Shown in pieces: positions 13,686 through 13,931 of a stretch of DNA of 13,931 nt; position 1 is the first letter of the stretch, and each line of letters begins with the position of its first letter. The notes under the pieces are model-generated. The model saw only the letters and a list, made by a program, of their open reading frames with translations, was not told the origin of the DNA and did no database searches. This stretch comes from Candidatus Methanoplasma sp. (GTDB lineage Archaea; Thermoplasmatota; Thermoplasmata; Methanomassiliicoccales; Methanomethylophilaceae), in assembly GCA_031256615.1 (NCBI GenBank), contig JAIRQG010000118.1:1-13931 (forward strand), written 5' to 3'. Position numbers and translations under genes: made by a program.

Positions 13686-13706
13686 GGAAACGTATTTTTA
13701 CTAGTG
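13686..13706. repeat. Right half of imperfect inverted repeat pair
   Basis: GGAAACGTATTTTTACTAGTG is the inverted counterpart of the element at 10515-10533. The best shared core is ATACGTTT with CC on one side and CACTA on the other. The three bases beyond each outer end (TCC) are the same on both sides, too short to count as a target duplication. Confidence 0.35.
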
Positions 13707-13747
13707 TCCGTTAAAAAAGGTTTTCACTTTCCATCAAAGGAGAATTG

Positions 13748-13774
13748 TTTATATATCATTTTCGATTAAATCGA
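13748..13774. promoter_or_regulatory. TATA element with operator-like palindrome
   Basis: TTTATATA (13748-13755), readable as a TATA box on either strand (GATATATAAAC on -), is followed by TCGATT-A-AATCGA (13762-13774). That is a perfect 6-bp inverted repeat with a 1-nt centre, such as a dimeric archaeal regulator would bind. It lies about 180 nt before the first cassette gene, so a long leader or another transcript would be needed. Confidence 0.35.
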
Positions 13775-13931
13775 TTTTAAAGTTTTTAAAATGCTACGAA
13801 GAATACATTAATGTTTTTATTTGAGTAATAGTGTGTAAAAACTTCAATTCCGACTTTTTTTTGCTGACATGAGCTCTTGCCGGACCTCTTTGCTCTTCCT
13901 TTGCCCCCGACGATTTCCGCCGACATATCAC

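Larger units (their letters stand above)
13572..13931. other. AT-rich intergenic stretch, no assignable gene
   Basis: This holds the likely promoter region of the leftward cassette: AATAATAAATATC on the - strand near 13625-13613, suitably placed for a short leader before the AAGGAGG site. It also holds a second TATA element and dyad at 13748-13774, long T/A tracts, and one half of the inverted repeat at 13686-13706. At the right end two - strand frames are open for about 45 codons each (one with ATG 13926, one open to the edge). Neither is convincing, and no gene is called. Confidence 0.5.

Noticed and set aside
13786-13931. Open frames at the right edge on the - strand
   Set aside because: Two frames are open together for about 45 codons, so neither is favoured; a third that looked like a C-terminus is closed by a TGA at 13930-13928.
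10417-13931. CRISPR array or integrase/transposase for the suspected island
   Set aside because: No spaced direct repeats and no recombinase motif were seen in the window.

Overview
The window reads as archaeal chromosome, most likely a Thermoplasmata methanogen of the Methanomassiliicoccales group. This is inferred from several signs. TATA boxes lie about 25 nt upstream of starts, some of them leaderless. Shine-Dalgarno motifs are of the GAGGTGA type. AGG/AGA and ATA codons are common. Adenylate kinase is the bacterial-type zinc-LID form. A cobalt importer is present, and there is a zinc-ribbon/PUA/PAPS-reductase/ferredoxin protein of the kind found in methanogens. Of 13 gene calls, 11 end in TGA, 2 in TAA and none in TAG, as expected where TAG is spared for pyrrolysine. 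No taxonomic marker such as 16S rRNA is present, so the assignment is an inference.

Layout, left to right. (1) Positions 1-1872 (+): the end of a cobalt ECF transporter operon, cbiQ (5' truncated by the window edge) and cbiO with an extra C-terminal domain. (2) 1882-3768 (-): a 628-residue PAPS-reductase-family iron-sulfur protein, convergent with cbiO. (3) 3829-4491 (+): a membrane-embedded M50/site-2-type protease. It diverges from gene 2 across a palindromic TATA box that can serve both. (4) 4562-5995 (-): a GlcD/D-lactate dehydrogenase-type FAD oxidoreductase. (5) 6107-6739 (+): adenylate kinase. (6) 6783-6858 (+): tRNA-Gln(CTG) with encoded CCA, followed by a terminator and then a long RNA-like hairpin. 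(7) 7051-7551 (+): a small membrane-anchored or secreted protein of unknown function. (8) 7675-8913 (+): a double-domain MgtE-family transporter, convergent with (9) 9140-10416 (-), two overlapping paralogous PhoU+TrkA_C regulator genes. A possible small ORF follows these at 8935-9102. (10) 10417-11228: about 800 bp without a firm gene, with an AT-rich patch and a candidate small ORF interrupted by TAG. (11) 11229-13571 (-): a compact three-gene cassette of unknown function. It comprises a small acidic helical protein whose best start codon is ATC, an SMC/DndD-like protein whose ATPase motifs all look degenerate, and a 153-residue helical partner. (12) 13572-13931: AT-rich promoter-like DNA with no assignable gene.

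Regions 1-9 are mostly housekeeping and metal-ion functions: cobalt for corrinoid and F430 chemistry, magnesium-type transport with its regulators, sulfur/iron-sulfur chemistry, and adenylate balance. The unusual part is 10.5-13.7 kb. There the pseudo-ATPase cassette is flanked by AT-rich DNA and by a pair of imperfect inverted repeats. It is the best candidate for an undescribed system, possibly a conflict or nucleoprotein system related to DndD/ABC-centred defence cassettes, but its function cannot be read from the sequence.
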